DNA of 45,917 nt from CAYSLU01 sp964431965 (lineage in GTDB: Bacteria; Verrucomicrobiota; Kiritimatiellia; CAIKKV01; CAYSLU01). The stretch covers positions 1 through 45,917 of the forward strand of contig CAYSLU010000035.1 of NCBI GenBank assembly GCA_964431965.1, read 5' to 3'. Every line of letters starts with the position of its first letter. The first letter of the stretch is position 1. Positions 7,861-16,903 of this stretch are shown here, piece after piece. The position numbers were made by a program, and so were the translations under genes. Below the pieces are notes generated by a model. The model worked only from the letters and a program-made list of their open reading frames with translations, was not told the origin of the DNA and searched no databases.

Positions 7861-9228
7861 TCACCGCAGCATGATCAACGTCTTGGCGAGTTTGGGCCGT
7901 TCGGCGACGATCCGGGAGCCGGTGTTGGTGAGCGACCAGTCCAGCGCCACGGAGGCGGCTGTGAGGAGCTTGTTCAGCGGACTGGGCGGCGTGAACGTTC
8001 CGCCCGCGTATTGCACGAGCGTCTGCGATGATCCGGCGATTCCGGTCAGATCGAACTCCATGGATGTCGCGGTGAGCGTGGCGCCGGTCACCGTGACGCA
8101 GTCTCCGCTACGGAAATGGAATCGACAGTTTCCGCGCGCCGTGACCCCACTCCTCACCGTCATGTCGCCTGCGGCCATCGAGCCATCCAGCCATATTATT
8201 CCGCCCGAGGTGAGAACCGTTCCGCCGGTGTACGTATTCGTTCCGCTGAAGCGGGAGACTCGGATCCCTGTGGAAGCAATGGTCAACCGATGGGCGCCTC
8301 CGGTGCCGTCGCTGATGACTCCGGAAAACTCCTGTTCGGTATCGTTCCGGCCGGTATTGATTGTGATCGTCCGGTTCCCGTTCAGCGCGACGTCCGCCGT
8401 GAACGTGATGCTCGCGGTCCCCTGAACGCCGAGATCACCGGTCATGACAATCGGATTGGTGATGGAGAGAGTCGCAAGCGAAACGGGGCAGCCCAGAGAT
8501 CCTCCGCCAAAATGGAGTACCGCATTCGAGATGGTGGCCGAACTGTTGAGGTAGACCAAGCCGTCGTTCATCACGAGGCTTTTAAGGTTGGTGCAGAGGC
8601 CATTGATATAGAGCGTGCCCGCGGCGTTGTTGACGATGGACGTAGTTGCGTTGACGCCGTTGACGTAGTACGTGCCGCTGGAGGTGACCTTCAGGGGACC
8701 GGAAAAGGTGTTGTTGCCGTTCAACACCGTGACGCGGAGTCCGGTCATGGTGATCCCGTACCCATTTCCGCCGTCGCCGATTACCCCGTGTATGGCGAGG
8801 CGGGAGTTTGCAGAGTGGGTTCCGTTGACGGTGAAAAGACCGTTCGTCAGGAGCAGGATCGCGCTGTTGACGGATTGAGTCGAAGCTCCGGCGGACGTGT
8901 TCCGGGTTATTGCGCCGCTCTTGATCGCGAGCGTATCGCCGTTGATGGAGTAGTTGTCCGGATCGCTGAACGTGAGGCTGTTGACCGTCTTGTTGCCATC
9001 CAGCGTGGTGGCGGAGGCGGGCGCGACGATGGCGAAGACGACGTCGTCCACCGAACCGTCCGAGACATCAAAATCCGGCAGGACGCCACCCCAGTTGGCG
9101 GCATTGGTCCATGACAGGTTCGCGCCCGCTCCAGTCCATGACTGTGTCGCCGCTCCGGCATTCCCAGAGCCGAGCAAGGCGCACAGTCCGACGGCGACCG
9201 CTGCGATACGCGTCTTCTTTCCGCTCAT
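7861..9228 (-). CDS. Exported autotransporter-associated beta-strand repeat protein
   Basis: 455 residues. A clear signal peptide (KKTR, hydrophobic AAVAVGLCALLG, cleavage near NAGAA) is followed by ATQSWTGAGANLSWTNAANW, the opening typical of PATR-type proteins of PVC bacteria. The body is a right-handed beta-helix-like series with repeats such as NGNNTFSGPLKVTSSGTYY and SGTNTYTGGTVLTSGG. It should sit outside the cytoplasmic membrane. There is no PEP-CTERM, no autotransporter barrel and no type IX signal at the C-terminus (ends KTLIMLR), so the retention mechanism is unclear. The gene is visibly less GC-rich than its neighbours because of its many Asn/Thr/Ile codons. Ribosome site is weak. 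It stands alone, divergent from the sialate esterase gene. Function is unknown; adhesion or carbohydrate binding is possible. Confidence 0.85.
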   Translation of the reverse strand: MSGKKTRIAAVAVGLCALLGSGNAGAATQSWTGAGANLSWTNAANWGGVLPDFDVSDGSVDDVVFAIVAPASATTLDGNKTVNSLTFSDPDNYSINGDTLAIKSGAITRNTSAGASTQSVNSAILLLTNGLFTVNGTHSANSRLAIHGVIGDGGNGYGITMTGLRVTVLNGNNTFSGPLKVTSSGTYYVNGVNATTSIVNNAAGTLYINGLCTNLKSLVMNDGLVYLNSSATISNAVLHFGGGSLGCPVSLATLSITNPIVMTGDLGVQGTASITFTADVALNGNRTITINTGRNDTEQEFSGVISDGTGGAHRLTIASTGIRVSRFSGTNTYTGGTVLTSGGIIWLDGSMAAGDMTVRSGVTARGNCRFHFRSGDCVTVTGATLTATSMEFDLTGIAGSSQTLVQYAGGTFTPPSPLNKLLTAASVALDWSLTNTGSRIVAERPKLAKTLIMLR

Positions 9229-9356
9229 ATTAGGGCCTCGGAATTCCGGCCGGACTCCGGCGCCATCGAATGCGCGCTACACTCGATGTCATCAGCATAC
9301 TCAACCGTTCCCCTGTGGTCACGTCCGTTCGCTCGTCGGCAACGGGCGAAGGAAGG

Positions 9357-9401
9357 GCCGTCTGGCCGAAACGGCCGCGGCGCTCTCGGCGAGAGCGCCG
9401 C
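9357..9401. repeat. Short inverted repeat, family H, copy 1
   Basis: CTGGCCGAAACGGCC plus GGCGCTCTCGGCGAGAGCGCC: two adjacent hairpins. The same pair recurs at 16781-16822. It lies in the 304-base interval between the divergent genes at 9228 and 9533. Confidence 0.65.
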
Positions 9402-9463
9402 ACCGCCGACACCCACTTCCTACTCCCTACTTCCCACTCTCCCCGTCCCGCCCCCGCCCGGCG

Positions 9464-9491
9464 TTGACTTTCCGGGCTTGGGTCGTAGTAT
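9464..9491 (+). promoter_or_regulatory. Sigma-70-type promoter for the sialate esterase gene
   Basis: TTGACT at 9464-9469, a 16-base spacer, and TAGTAT at 9486-9491. Predicted transcription start is near 9498, giving a leader of about 35 bases to the ATG at 9533, which has AAGGAG 7 bases upstream. Confidence 0.7.
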
Positions 9492-9532
9492 CCGGCGTTC
9501 TTGGTACCAGTCGAACCCGAAGGAGTGGTGGA

Positions 9533-11470
9533 ATGGGCACGTTCAAGCTGGCGGCGCTGTTCAGCGACAACATGGTTTTGCAGCAGGGCATCCGCAATCC
9601 GGTCTGGGGGTGGTCGGAGCCCGGGCAGGGTGTGACGATTTCCATCGCCGGGCGCAAGGCGCGCGGCACCACCCGGAAGAACGGGTGTTGGCAGGTGAAC
9701 GTGCCCGTGCTGCCCGCCGGCGGGCCGTATGACATGGTGGTGTCCGGCCTTCATGTGCTGACGGTGAGGAACGTGATGGTCGGCGAGGTCTGGCTCGCAT
9801 CCGGCCAGTCGAACATGCAGATGACCGTCGGGACGTCGCTCAACGCCGCCGCCGAAGCCGAGGCGGCGAATCATCCGAATCTTCGGATGTTCACGGTGCC
9901 GAACGTGGCCGTGATGGAGCCGCAGGAAGATGTGCGCGGCATGTGGGAGGTGTGCACGCCGAAGACCGTGTCCGGATTCTCGGCGGTGGGCTACTACTTC
10001 GCGCGCGAGATCCACCAGCGGCTGGGCGTGGCGGTGGGCGTGATTCACTCGTCGTGGGGGGGGACGCCGGCCGAGGCGTGGACGAGCCGGAAGGCGTTGC
10101 GGGCCGACCCGGCGCTCCGGCCGCTCGTGCTCCGATTCCACAGGGGCCTGAAGAACTTCGACCGGGAGTTTGCGGCGTACCAGGAGAAGATGAAGGACGA
10201 GAGCAAGCACTACCCGGCCGATCCCGGGAACACGGGCTTGGCCAAGGGGTGGGCGGCGCCGGAAACCGCAATCAACGGCTGGGGCACCATGCAGGCGCCG
10301 GGGAGCTGGCAGGGCGCGGGCCTCAACTACAACGGGGTCGTGTGGTTCCGGCGCGACGTGGACGTCCCGGCCGCGTGGGCCGGGAAGGATCTGGTCCTGA
10401 ACCTGGCGCCGTGCGACAAGCACGACACGACGTACTTCAACAACGTCGAGGTGGGCGGAATCGGCCTCGAGAATCCCGACGCGTGGAAGACGCCGCGGTG
10501 CTACCGCATCCCCGGCCGGCTCGTGAAGGCCGGTCGGAACGTGATCGCGGTCCGCATCTTCTCCTACGTGTATGCCGGAGGCTTCATGGGCTCCCCGGCC
10601 GAGATGAAGCTGGATCCGCCCGACGGAGCTGCCGGCCAGACGCCGATCATGCTGCACGGGGACTGGCGCTACCAGGTGGAGCACAACTTCGGGCCCATCA
10701 CGCCGGTCGCGCTTCAGGCCCCGCTGGGGCCGGGGAATCAGAACTCGCCGTACTCGCTCTACAACGGGATGATTGCGCCGCTGATCCCGTACGGGCTGCG
10801 CGGGGCGATCTGGTACCAGGGGGAGAGCAACGCCAGCCGCCCGTCGGAGTATCGCACGCTTTTCCCGGCGATGATCCGGTGCTGGCGGGACGAGTGGAAG
10901 CAGGGGGATTTCCCGTTCCTGCTGGTGCAGCTGGCGAACTACATGGCGGCGAACGCGCATCCGGTCGAAAGCCAGTGGGCCGAGCTGCGCGAGGCGCAGG
11001 CCCTGGCACTGAAGCTGCCGAACACGGGTATGGCGGTAGCCATCGACATCGGCGACGCGGCGGACATCCATCCCAAGAACAAGCAGGAAGTCGGCAAGCG
11101 GCTGGCGGCGTGGGGGCTGAATGCGTTCTACGGTCGGAAGGACGTGGTGCCGTCCGGCCCGCTCTATGCGGGGATGGCGGTCGAGGGGAACCGGATTCGG
11201 ATCCGCTTCGAGCATGTGGCCGGCGGGCTGGTGGTTCGGGGTGGCGGGCCGCTGACGGGGTTTGCGATTGCCGGGCCGGCGCCAGACGGGCTGCCGCGCC
11301 GGTTCGTGTGGGCGGATGCCGTGGTGGACGGGGAGACGGTGGTGGTGTCCAGTCCGGCGGTGCCGGATCCCACGGCCGTGCGGTATGCGTGGGCGAACAA
11401 TCCCGCCTGCAATCTGTACAACGCCGCCGGCCTTCCCGCCGCGCCGTTCCGCACCGATGGTCCGGAGTGA
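9533..11470 (+). CDS. Sialate O-acetylesterase family protein (SGNH hydrolase)
   Basis: 645 residues; removes O-acetyl groups from sugars, classically sialic acid. The SGNH core is split as in this family: block I is GQSNM with Ser 93, WYQGES at about 427-432 gives the oxyanion Gly/Glu block, and DIHP at 511-514 gives the Asp/His of block V. A jelly-roll insert (about 250-370: NYNGVVWFRRDVDVP onwards) resembles the sugar-binding insert of GH2 proteins, as known for the family. ATG at 9533 is chosen for its AAGGAG site and the promoter just upstream; the open frame runs further 5' without support. Unlike many PVC homologues no signal peptide is visible, so the enzyme may act inside the cell on imported sugars. 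It stands alone between repeats. Confidence 0.9.
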   Translation: MGTFKLAALFSDNMVLQQGIRNPVWGWSEPGQGVTISIAGRKARGTTRKNGCWQVNVPVLPAGGPYDMVVSGLHVLTVRNVMVGEVWLASGQSNMQMTVGTSLNAAAEAEAANHPNLRMFTVPNVAVMEPQEDVRGMWEVCTPKTVSGFSAVGYYFAREIHQRLGVAVGVIHSSWGGTPAEAWTSRKALRADPALRPLVLRFHRGLKNFDREFAAYQEKMKDESKHYPADPGNTGLAKGWAAPETAINGWGTMQAPGSWQGAGLNYNGVVWFRRDVDVPAAWAGKDLVLNLAPCDKHDTTYFNNVEVGGIGLENPDAWKTPRCYRIPGRLVKAGRNVIAVRIFSYVYAGGFMGSPAEMKLDPPDGAAGQTPIMLHGDWRYQVEHNFGPITPVALQAPLGPGNQNSPYSLYNGMIAPLIPYGLRGAIWYQGESNASRPSEYRTLFPAMIRCWRDEWKQGDFPFLLVQLANYMAANAHPVESQWAELREAQALALKLPNTGMAVAIDIGDAADIHPKNKQEVGKRLAAWGLNAFYGRKDVVPSGPLYAGMAVEGNRIRIRFEHVAGGLVVRGGGPLTGFAIAGPAPDGLPRRFVWADAVVDGETVVVSSPAVPDPTAVRYAWANNPACNLYNAAGLPAAPFRTDGPE

Positions 11471-11482
11471 GCGGCTGGGGTA

Positions 11483-11505
11483 GGCGCCGCCTGCCGGGCG
11501 GCGCC
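11483..11505. repeat. GGCGCCGCC palindrome, family G, copy 1
   Basis: GGCGCCGCC-TGCCG-GGCGGCGCC, a perfect 9-bp stem, 12 bases after the stop of the sialate esterase gene. It could stall transcription but has no T-run. Identical palindromes occur at 11810-11832 and 23470-23492. Confidence 0.8.
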
Positions 11506-11571
11506 ACTGGCCGCGTCGCGCGGTGCGGTGGTCTGTCCCATGGCGACGCCGGTCGGGCTGGCGTGTAACGG

Positions 11572-11769
11572 AAGCGTCACGCGTTGGGCCAAACAGGCAC
11601 GCGCGATCTTGGCCCATCTGCGTTGTTGGCGCGGGCCGCGCATACCGGAGTATGGCACCGCCCGCGCCGCCTAGCATCTGGGCCAAGCTGGCGCATGCCC
11701 GTTTGGAGGACTTCGCGGACTCGTCCCGACCCAACGCGCGCCGCGGTTTCGCCCCGCCGCGGACGGCGG
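11572..11769 (+). repeat. Dispersed long inverted repeat, family A, copy 2
   Basis: Starts AAGCGTCACGCGTTGGGCC. The left arm CCAAACAGGCACGCGCGA pairs with the right arm near 11690-11706 (GCGCATGCCCGTTTGG). The centre GCGCATACCGGAGTATGGC is the same as in the other copies apart from compensated changes. The tail has GACTCGTCCCGACCCAACG. Confidence 0.8.
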
Positions 11770-11792
11770 GTGGGCGGATATTCTCAGTCAGA

Positions 11793-11870
11793 TTGGTGTC
11801 TTCCGAGTAGGCGCCGCCTGCCGGGCGGCGCCCTGAGGCCGCGAACTGGAGGCCGGCAATCCCTTGCCGC
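11793..11870. repeat. Family G palindrome with extended context, copy 2
   Basis: ATTGGTGTCTTCCGAGTA, then the GGCGCCGCC palindrome and CCTG, then a diverged stretch ending GGCAATCCC. The same order is found at 23453-23530, so the repeated unit is about 75 bases, longer than the palindrome. Confidence 0.75.
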
Positions 11871-11991
11871 CGCTGGCCATCACGCGCCCTGCCCGCTGGA
11901 GCCGGCCGTCCCCGGCCGGAAGCGGGAGACCGCGCGGTCTATCCCGCGAATCGTCACGATCTGACGGACGATCGGGCATGGTCGCGCATCA

Positions 11992-12105
11992 GGCGAGTCA
12001 CTCTCGGGCGCCGGGGCCGGCGCCCGTCCCGGTGTGGTATGGCACCGAACCGCGTGACGCCTCCCCAACCGTGGGAGGGCCCGCGGCCCCGCGGGCCGGG
12101 GAACG
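11992..12105 (+). repeat. Composite repeat, families C and B, copy 2
   Basis: AGTCACTCTCGGGCGCC, GGGGCCGGCGCCCGTCCCG (12002-12031), 42 bases, then the family B palindrome at 12073-12099. Same layout and spacing as 7715-7825. Confidence 0.75.
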
Positions 12106-12295
12106 GGGCGATAGCGTCTGGCTGCCTTTTGCCTTTGGCTGCCTTTTGCCTTGAGCTCCCGACAAGCCCGCCCATAATCCCACCATGTTGGCGGTTGAGA
12201 CTCCCGTTCTGGGGGGCAGAACAGCCAGAAGGCACGGAGGTGCTCTTGGTGAGGTGTACGAACAAGAGGCCCAACACCCGAGCGGCTCACCCGAA

Positions 12296-12862
12296 ATGTT
12301 GACGCCATCGACAAAGACGGATCTCATAGACCGCATTCGTGCAGCGTTCGCACCGAATCCGTATCCCGGGGATTGGTGCCTGAAGGGCAGCACAGAGGGC
12401 GAAGAGCCCTACCTTGTCGAAGAGGCGTTCAAGGGAAAGGACGACTGGTCTGCGCTGGATCCTGAGTTCCTTGACCAAGCGCCTGAGGGATACGGGTCCG
12501 CGCTGAGTTTCTTCTCTGACGAGGCTTTCCGTTTCTACCTGCCCGGCTATCTGATCGCTGATGTGGAAGGCAAGTTGAGCCGCTCCAATCCCGTGTTCCA
12601 TCTCACACACGGACTCGACGATGTCTCCAGCGAGGAACTGGTCAATCACCGTCGGTATGGTGCTATGACGTGGCTCGCCCTCAAGAGATGCAAGTTCTCG
12701 GTGTTCGCGAGGGAGGAAGTCGAAGCCATTGTTGTCTACCTGCAGTGGAAGCTGAAGAATGAGAGCCTGCAGTCAGAGCGCGATGCCATCGACCAGGCTC
12801 TGAGGCGCTTCTGGGAGCCCCGAAGAGCGGAGTCTCGGCCGTGGGCAGCGCTGCACGGCTGA
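12296..12862 (+). CDS. DUF6714-like protein
   Basis: 188 residues, soluble, no signal peptide. Resembles the DUF6714 family by a combination of features: an N-terminal LIDRIRAAFA helix, YPGDWCL, EAFKGKDDWSALDPEFLDQ, then SFFSDEAFRFYLPGYLIADV, and a C-terminal YLQWKLKN helix. The family has no known function. I took ATG at 12296 (MLTPSTKTDL) because conservation begins there; the open frame extends 37 codons further 5' through sequence that looks non-coding, and no good ribosome site decides it. Base composition is lower in GC than the neighbours, with many AAG/GAG and T-ending codons, suggesting a different history. It lies among dispersed repeats, as expected for accessory DNA. Confidence 0.65.
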   Translation: MLTPSTKTDLIDRIRAAFAPNPYPGDWCLKGSTEGEEPYLVEEAFKGKDDWSALDPEFLDQAPEGYGSALSFFSDEAFRFYLPGYLIADVEGKLSRSNPVFHLTHGLDDVSSEELVNHRRYGAMTWLALKRCKFSVFAREEVEAIVVYLQWKLKNESLQSERDAIDQALRRFWEPRRAESRPWAALHG

Positions 12863-12961
12863 AATCAAGACCGAGTACAGGACGAAGCGGAGGAAGGCCC
12901 CGCACAGTCTGCTCATCAAGGGGTGAGAGAGACACCCGAACACCTACAGGAGTAGCCCACG

Positions 12962-15900
12962 ATGAGACGACAGTTGACCGGCATCTGTCTTGCCGCCATG
13001 GCCGTGCTCGCGCTACTTGTCTCGGGCGCCCGGGCCGATGACGTGCGCGCTTGGCCTTTGTTCTACCGCAATACGGATCCGGAATCCCGGGAAGTTCGCA
13101 CCGAGGTTCTGTGGCCGATCTACGTTCGGCAGGTTGGGGACGGCTATGCGGCGAACCAGTTGCTGAGTTTCCCGCAGCGCTATCCGACGCAGTATCCGGA
13201 GCAGTTCTACGTCCTCTGGCCGCTGTCAGGCGTGCGCGCTGGCCGCGGCCACGACACCTGGCTCTTCCCGTTCCTGTGGAGCGGTGCCGACGCGAGCGGC
13301 AGCGAGCGCCACCATGCCCTCTTCCCGGCGTTCTACTACAGTCGTGAGGGCGACGAGCGGACGCTGAACCTGGCGCTCCTACAGCACAACCGGTGGAGCC
13401 CGCACCGTCGAGCCCACTATCTGTGGCCGCTCTTCTGGGGCTCCCTGAGCCAGTACGAGACCAGCTCGAGCGACTCGCTCGGCGTGCTTCCGCTCTTCTG
13501 GTACAACCGCGACGACAGCCGGCATGGCGGCCGCACGTCCCAGTCCCGCGCCGGCGGGGCCCTGCTGGTGAGTTGGTGGACCCGGCACCAGTCCGCGAGC
13601 ACGACTCCGAGCGGCGTCACGGCCTGCGCCAGCGATGGGTTGTTCCCTGTGTTCTACCGATACGCCTACAGCAACGCGTGGCTCAGCGGCGCTGAGACCC
13701 ACACCTGCGAGCGTGATCGGCTCTGGCTCCTGCCGTACGGGCAGAACCATCGCGTGAACCGCACGACGCGCGGCGCGGCTTCCGGCGAGTCGTCGGTGCG
13801 ATCGCAGCACATCCTCTTCCCGCTCTACTGGGACTGGCGGGTCGCGGAGACCAGGCGGGAGGAGAAGGGGCGCCTCCTCTTCCCACTCTGGTGGCAGTCG
13901 GAGGAGCGGCGCGACAACGAGGTATGGGCGTCGGCCCGCTTCTTCGTCCCGATCGGGGCGCACCTGTTCAAGAAGAACGAATACGAAACCGAAAACCTGC
14001 TGGGCCCCGTGTTCACCCGGACCGCGAGCAACCCGCGCGGCGACTTCGTGCGATACGACGCCTTCTTCCCGTTCCTCTCGTGGACCGCCGGCCGCACGCG
14101 CTCGGGCGGGCGGGTGTTCCCTCTGGCCGGGTGGGGGAGCGAGCGGGGCGCGTACGACAATCTCTGGTACGCCTTCCCCTTCGGCTGGCGGTGCGAGACG
14201 CAGCAGGGCGCGGACTACAACCAGCGTCGCCCGCAGTTCTGGGCCCTGCACGAGCTGGAGAGCCGGCCGGCTGTGTCCCGCATCGACTGCCAGTCGGGTC
14301 CGCGCCGGACCGTCGCCTTCTACCCCTTCTTCTGGTCGCAGCGCCGGGCCGACGCGCAGCATTCCGGAGTGCTGCCGTTCTATTCGCAGAACGTGGGCCG
14401 CGGCGGGCCCGATGTCTCACGCGAGACCTGGCTGCCGCTCCTGCTCGGGCGTTACGAAAGCCGCGAGCACAACGGCCAGCGCACCGGCACGTGGGCGCGG
14501 CAGGACTACCTGCTCTCCGCGCTCGCCCATGCATCGGGTAACGACCGCGCGCTCTGGCGGCTGTTCCCGCTCTTCTCCTATAACCGATCGGGCGAACACC
14601 GGGCCGTCTCGTCGTTCGTTCTGCCCTTCTCCCGCGAGACCTCGCGCAACTCCGACGATCCGGATGCGCGCTACTCCTCCAAACTCTCCATCCCGTTCTC
14701 GTTCCTGCCGCTGATCCGCACCGCTTCGAGCGGGAATGGGACCAACAGCGGCCACCGGGAGAGCTGGTTCTTCCCCCTCTACAAGGCGTCCGCCGATCGC
14801 ACGGCCGAGGGATCCTCGCGCAAGCTGTCTGTTCTGTGGCCGCTGTGGAATGGCGAATGGCAGAACGATGAGACGCGCATCCGCGGCCTGGGCGGGGCCG
14901 TGAACTTCTACGAGCGCGACGCGAACGGCTTCGTCGAGCAGCGCCTCCTCTACCGGTTCTTCACGCGCCGCACCCGCAGTTGGGTGGCGGAGCACGAAGT
15001 CATGCCCTTCTACGCACAGTCCAGCCGGGAGGATGGCGCGGCGTCCTGGAGTTTCCTCGGCGGCCTGCTGGGCGGTGGCCGCGACACGTCGCGCCACTAC
15101 ATGCGCCTGCTCTATTTCAAGATTCCGACGTCTACCGTGGCGCCCGCCGATGGCGCGACGCGCATGGAAGCCCGGAAGGTTCATGCCGACCTCGCGTTGA
15201 ACTATCTGCGGCACGGACGTCACGACCGCGCCGCGATCGAGTTCACGCTGGCGGGAGCCGCGCGCGAGGATGACATCGAGTTCCAACTCGCCGCGGGCGA
15301 GGCCTATCTGAACGCCAAGGCCGAGGCCATCGGCCAGGAGCTGCGGTCCAGCATTCCCACTTCGCTCGCGCCGTTGGCCGGAAAGTCAGGCTACTGCGAT
15401 GTCCCGGCGGTCCGGAAGAACCTTCGCGGCCTGGCCATTCAGCGATTTGAAGCGGCCATGCAGCTCGGCGCTGACCGGCCGGAAACGCTTCGGAAGATCG
15501 CCTGTGCCCACTACGACATGGGCGGACTGGCGACCGCGCTGGAGAAGCTCTCCGAGTCCGATCGGCTCCGCCCATGCCTGGCCACTGGAATGGAACGGCT
15601 GAGCGCGGCCGTATCTCTGTGCAGGTCGCGGCTGGGCGAGAAGGGACCGGCACCCGAGGAAGGAGCCGCGCAGGTGCGGGCCATTCTTGCGGAGCTGCAA
15701 ACGCGTTACCCGGATTCTCCGAGCCTGGGCCTCATGGAGGCCGGCCTACCCGGCGCGGGGGAGCCGCTGGACGCCTTCCGAACGATGGGGTATGGCGATC
15801 GCTACGGGCAGAGCGCTACCGGCACATCGACGGTGCGGCGGCTCGCCCTGTTCGAACGCGGGGCGACCCTTGTGCCCGGGGCGGAGGAGCGCGCCTGGCT

Positions 15901-16780
15901 GGCGGATCCGAAGGCGCGCGCCGGTCGGTTCTCCTTCTCGACGGCGCTTGGCGCCGGTTTCCAACGGAGTCCGACGCTGATCCACGCGTGGCGCGCCATC
16001 GCCATTTTGAACATGCAGATGCAGGAGCGTCTGGGGAAGAAGCGGTATGCCGAGGCCGAGGAGTTCGCCCCGAGGATCCTGAGCCTGTTGCCGGTTGCCT
16101 GCGCGGCATGCGCCGAACCGGGGGAGAACACGGAGGCCAAGCGCTACGACTATCAGGATCCGGTGCGCCGGACCATGAACAACCTGCACACGCTGTACGT
16201 CACGGGGCAGGACAAGCCCCTGGCGTACATCTCCTACGCCAAGGAGCTCGCCGCCCGTCTCTGCGAGCATCAGCGCATGGCCGTGGAGCAGGAGTTGGAG
16301 CGCGTGCGCTTTGAGCAGCAGTATCTCAAGGCCTGGCGCATCACCGGGGACGTGGCGGGCCGGCGCGTGAATCAGGTCTACACGGGAAAGTTCCTCGAAC
16401 GCTATGTGGGGCTGGACAGCATTCTGGGCCGACCCGATCGGTGCACGGTCACGGCCGCGTGCGTCGTCACCTCGCCTCAGGAGCGCCCCGCCGTGCTGTG
16501 GCTGGGGTTTGACCATGCACTCACCGTCGAGCTGAACGGCACGGTCGTGTTCGGGCCCAAGGCCCGCAAGATCGCGGTGCGCGATGAGTTCCGCGTGCCG
16601 GTCGTGCTTCAGCCCGGCGAGAACCGGCTGCGGTTGACGGTGACCGACGACACCCTGGCCTACGGCTTTTTTGCGCGCCTCAGCTCCGAGGCTGGCGGCT
16701 TGATGGAAGATGTCACGATCATGCCCGCGCCCGAGCCCCCGAAGACGCGATCGGACGCTGACGGGGCGGATAGAAGGTAG
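12962..16780 (+). CDS. Giant exported aromatic-repeat (LFPLW-type) protein with TPR and beta-sandwich domains
   Basis: 1272 residues. Signal peptide 1-25 (ends SGARA). Residues about 28-730 are a degenerate repeat: every 20-45 residues a strand of the form (L/F)-(W/F)-P-(L/F)-(F/W/Y)-(W/Y) appears, e.g. RAWPLFYRN, VLWPLSG, HYLWPLFWG, HILFPLYWDW, RLLFPLWWQS, RTVAFYPFFWSQ, RLFPLFSYNR, SVLWPLWNG, separated by polar loops rich in Arg, Asp and Ser. This looks like a long run of amphipathic beta strands, possibly a barrel or solenoid. Residues about 737-1100 are helical, TPR-like. Residues about 1122-1245 form a beta-sandwich with AVLWLGFDHALTVELNG and LQPGENRLRLTV, as in galactose-binding-like domains. 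CAGGAG precedes the ATG at 12962. I do not recognise the repeat family. Outer-membrane or surface location is inferred. It stands alone. Confidence 0.8.
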   Translation: MRRQLTGICLAAMAVLALLVSGARADDVRAWPLFYRNTDPESREVRTEVLWPIYVRQVGDGYAANQLLSFPQRYPTQYPEQFYVLWPLSGVRAGRGHDTWLFPFLWSGADASGSERHHALFPAFYYSREGDERTLNLALLQHNRWSPHRRAHYLWPLFWGSLSQYETSSSDSLGVLPLFWYNRDDSRHGGRTSQSRAGGALLVSWWTRHQSASTTPSGVTACASDGLFPVFYRYAYSNAWLSGAETHTCERDRLWLLPYGQNHRVNRTTRGAASGESSVRSQHILFPLYWDWRVAETRREEKGRLLFPLWWQSEERRDNEVWASARFFVPIGAHLFKKNEYETENLLGPVFTRTASNPRGDFVRYDAFFPFLSWTAGRTRSGGRVFPLAGWGSERGAYDNLWYAFPFGWRCETQQGADYNQRRPQFWALHELESRPAVSRIDCQSGPRRTVAFYPFFWSQRRADAQHSGVLPFYSQNVGRGGPDVSRETWLPLLLGRYESREHNGQRTGTWARQDYLLSALAHASGNDRALWRLFPLFSYNRSGEHRAVSSFVLPFSRETSRNSDDPDARYSSKLSIPFSFLPLIRTASSGNGTNSGHRESWFFPLYKASADRTAEGSSRKLSVLWPLWNGEWQNDETRIRGLGGAVNFYERDANGFVEQRLLYRFFTRRTRSWVAEHEVMPFYAQSSREDGAASWSFLGGLLGGGRDTSRHYMRLLYFKIPTSTVAPADGATRMEARKVHADLALNYLRHGRHDRAAIEFTLAGAAREDDIEFQLAAGEAYLNAKAEAIGQELRSSIPTSLAPLAGKSGYCDVPAVRKNLRGLAIQRFEAAMQLGADRPETLRKIACAHYDMGGLATALEKLSESDRLRPCLATGMERLSAAVSLCRSRLGEKGPAPEEGAAQVRAILAELQTRYPDSPSLGLMEAGLPGAGEPLDAFRTMGYGDRYGQSATGTSTVRRLALFERGATLVPGAEERAWLADPKARAGRFSFSTALGAGFQRSPTLIHAWRAIAILNMQMQERLGKKRYAEAEEFAPRILSLLPVACAACAEPGENTEAKRYDYQDPVRRTMNNLHTLYVTGQDKPLAYISYAKELAARLCEHQRMAVEQELERVRFEQQYLKAWRITGDVAGRRVNQVYTGKFLERYVGLDSILGRPDRCTVTAACVVTSPQERPAVLWLGFDHALTVELNGTVVFGPKARKIAVRDEFRVPVVLQPGENRLRLTVTDDTLAYGFFARLSSEAGGLMEDVTIMPAPEPPKTRSDADGADRR

Positions 16781-16822
16781 CGCCGCCTCGCCGAGACGGC
16801 CGCGGCGCTCTCGACGAGAGCG
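16781..16822. repeat. Short inverted repeat, family H, copy 2
   Basis: CGCCTCGCCGAGACGGCC and GGCGCTCTCGACGAGAGCG, matching 9357-9401. It follows the stop of the giant repeat protein by one base. Confidence 0.6.
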
Positions 16823-16903
16823 ACCTTTGCGGAAACGCAACTCGCGGGTCGCGTTGCGCTGGCCGGCGTGTAACGGAGCTGGTGTTGGCCAGCAGAGTAA
16901 GAG

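Larger units (their letters stand above)
11471..12295. other. Gene-free repeat-rich interval
   Basis: 825 bases with no supportable gene. It contains, in order, a GGCGCCGCC palindrome (11483-11505), a family A inverted repeat (11572-11769), a second GGCGCCGCC palindrome in a longer shared context (11793-11870), and a C/B composite (11992-12105). The last 190 bases are less GC-rich and lead into the DUF6714-like gene. Confidence 0.65.

Noticed and set aside
8954..9532. 5' extension of the sialate esterase frame
   Set aside because: Runs antisense to the beta-strand repeat protein and across the promoter; no export signal or ribosome site.
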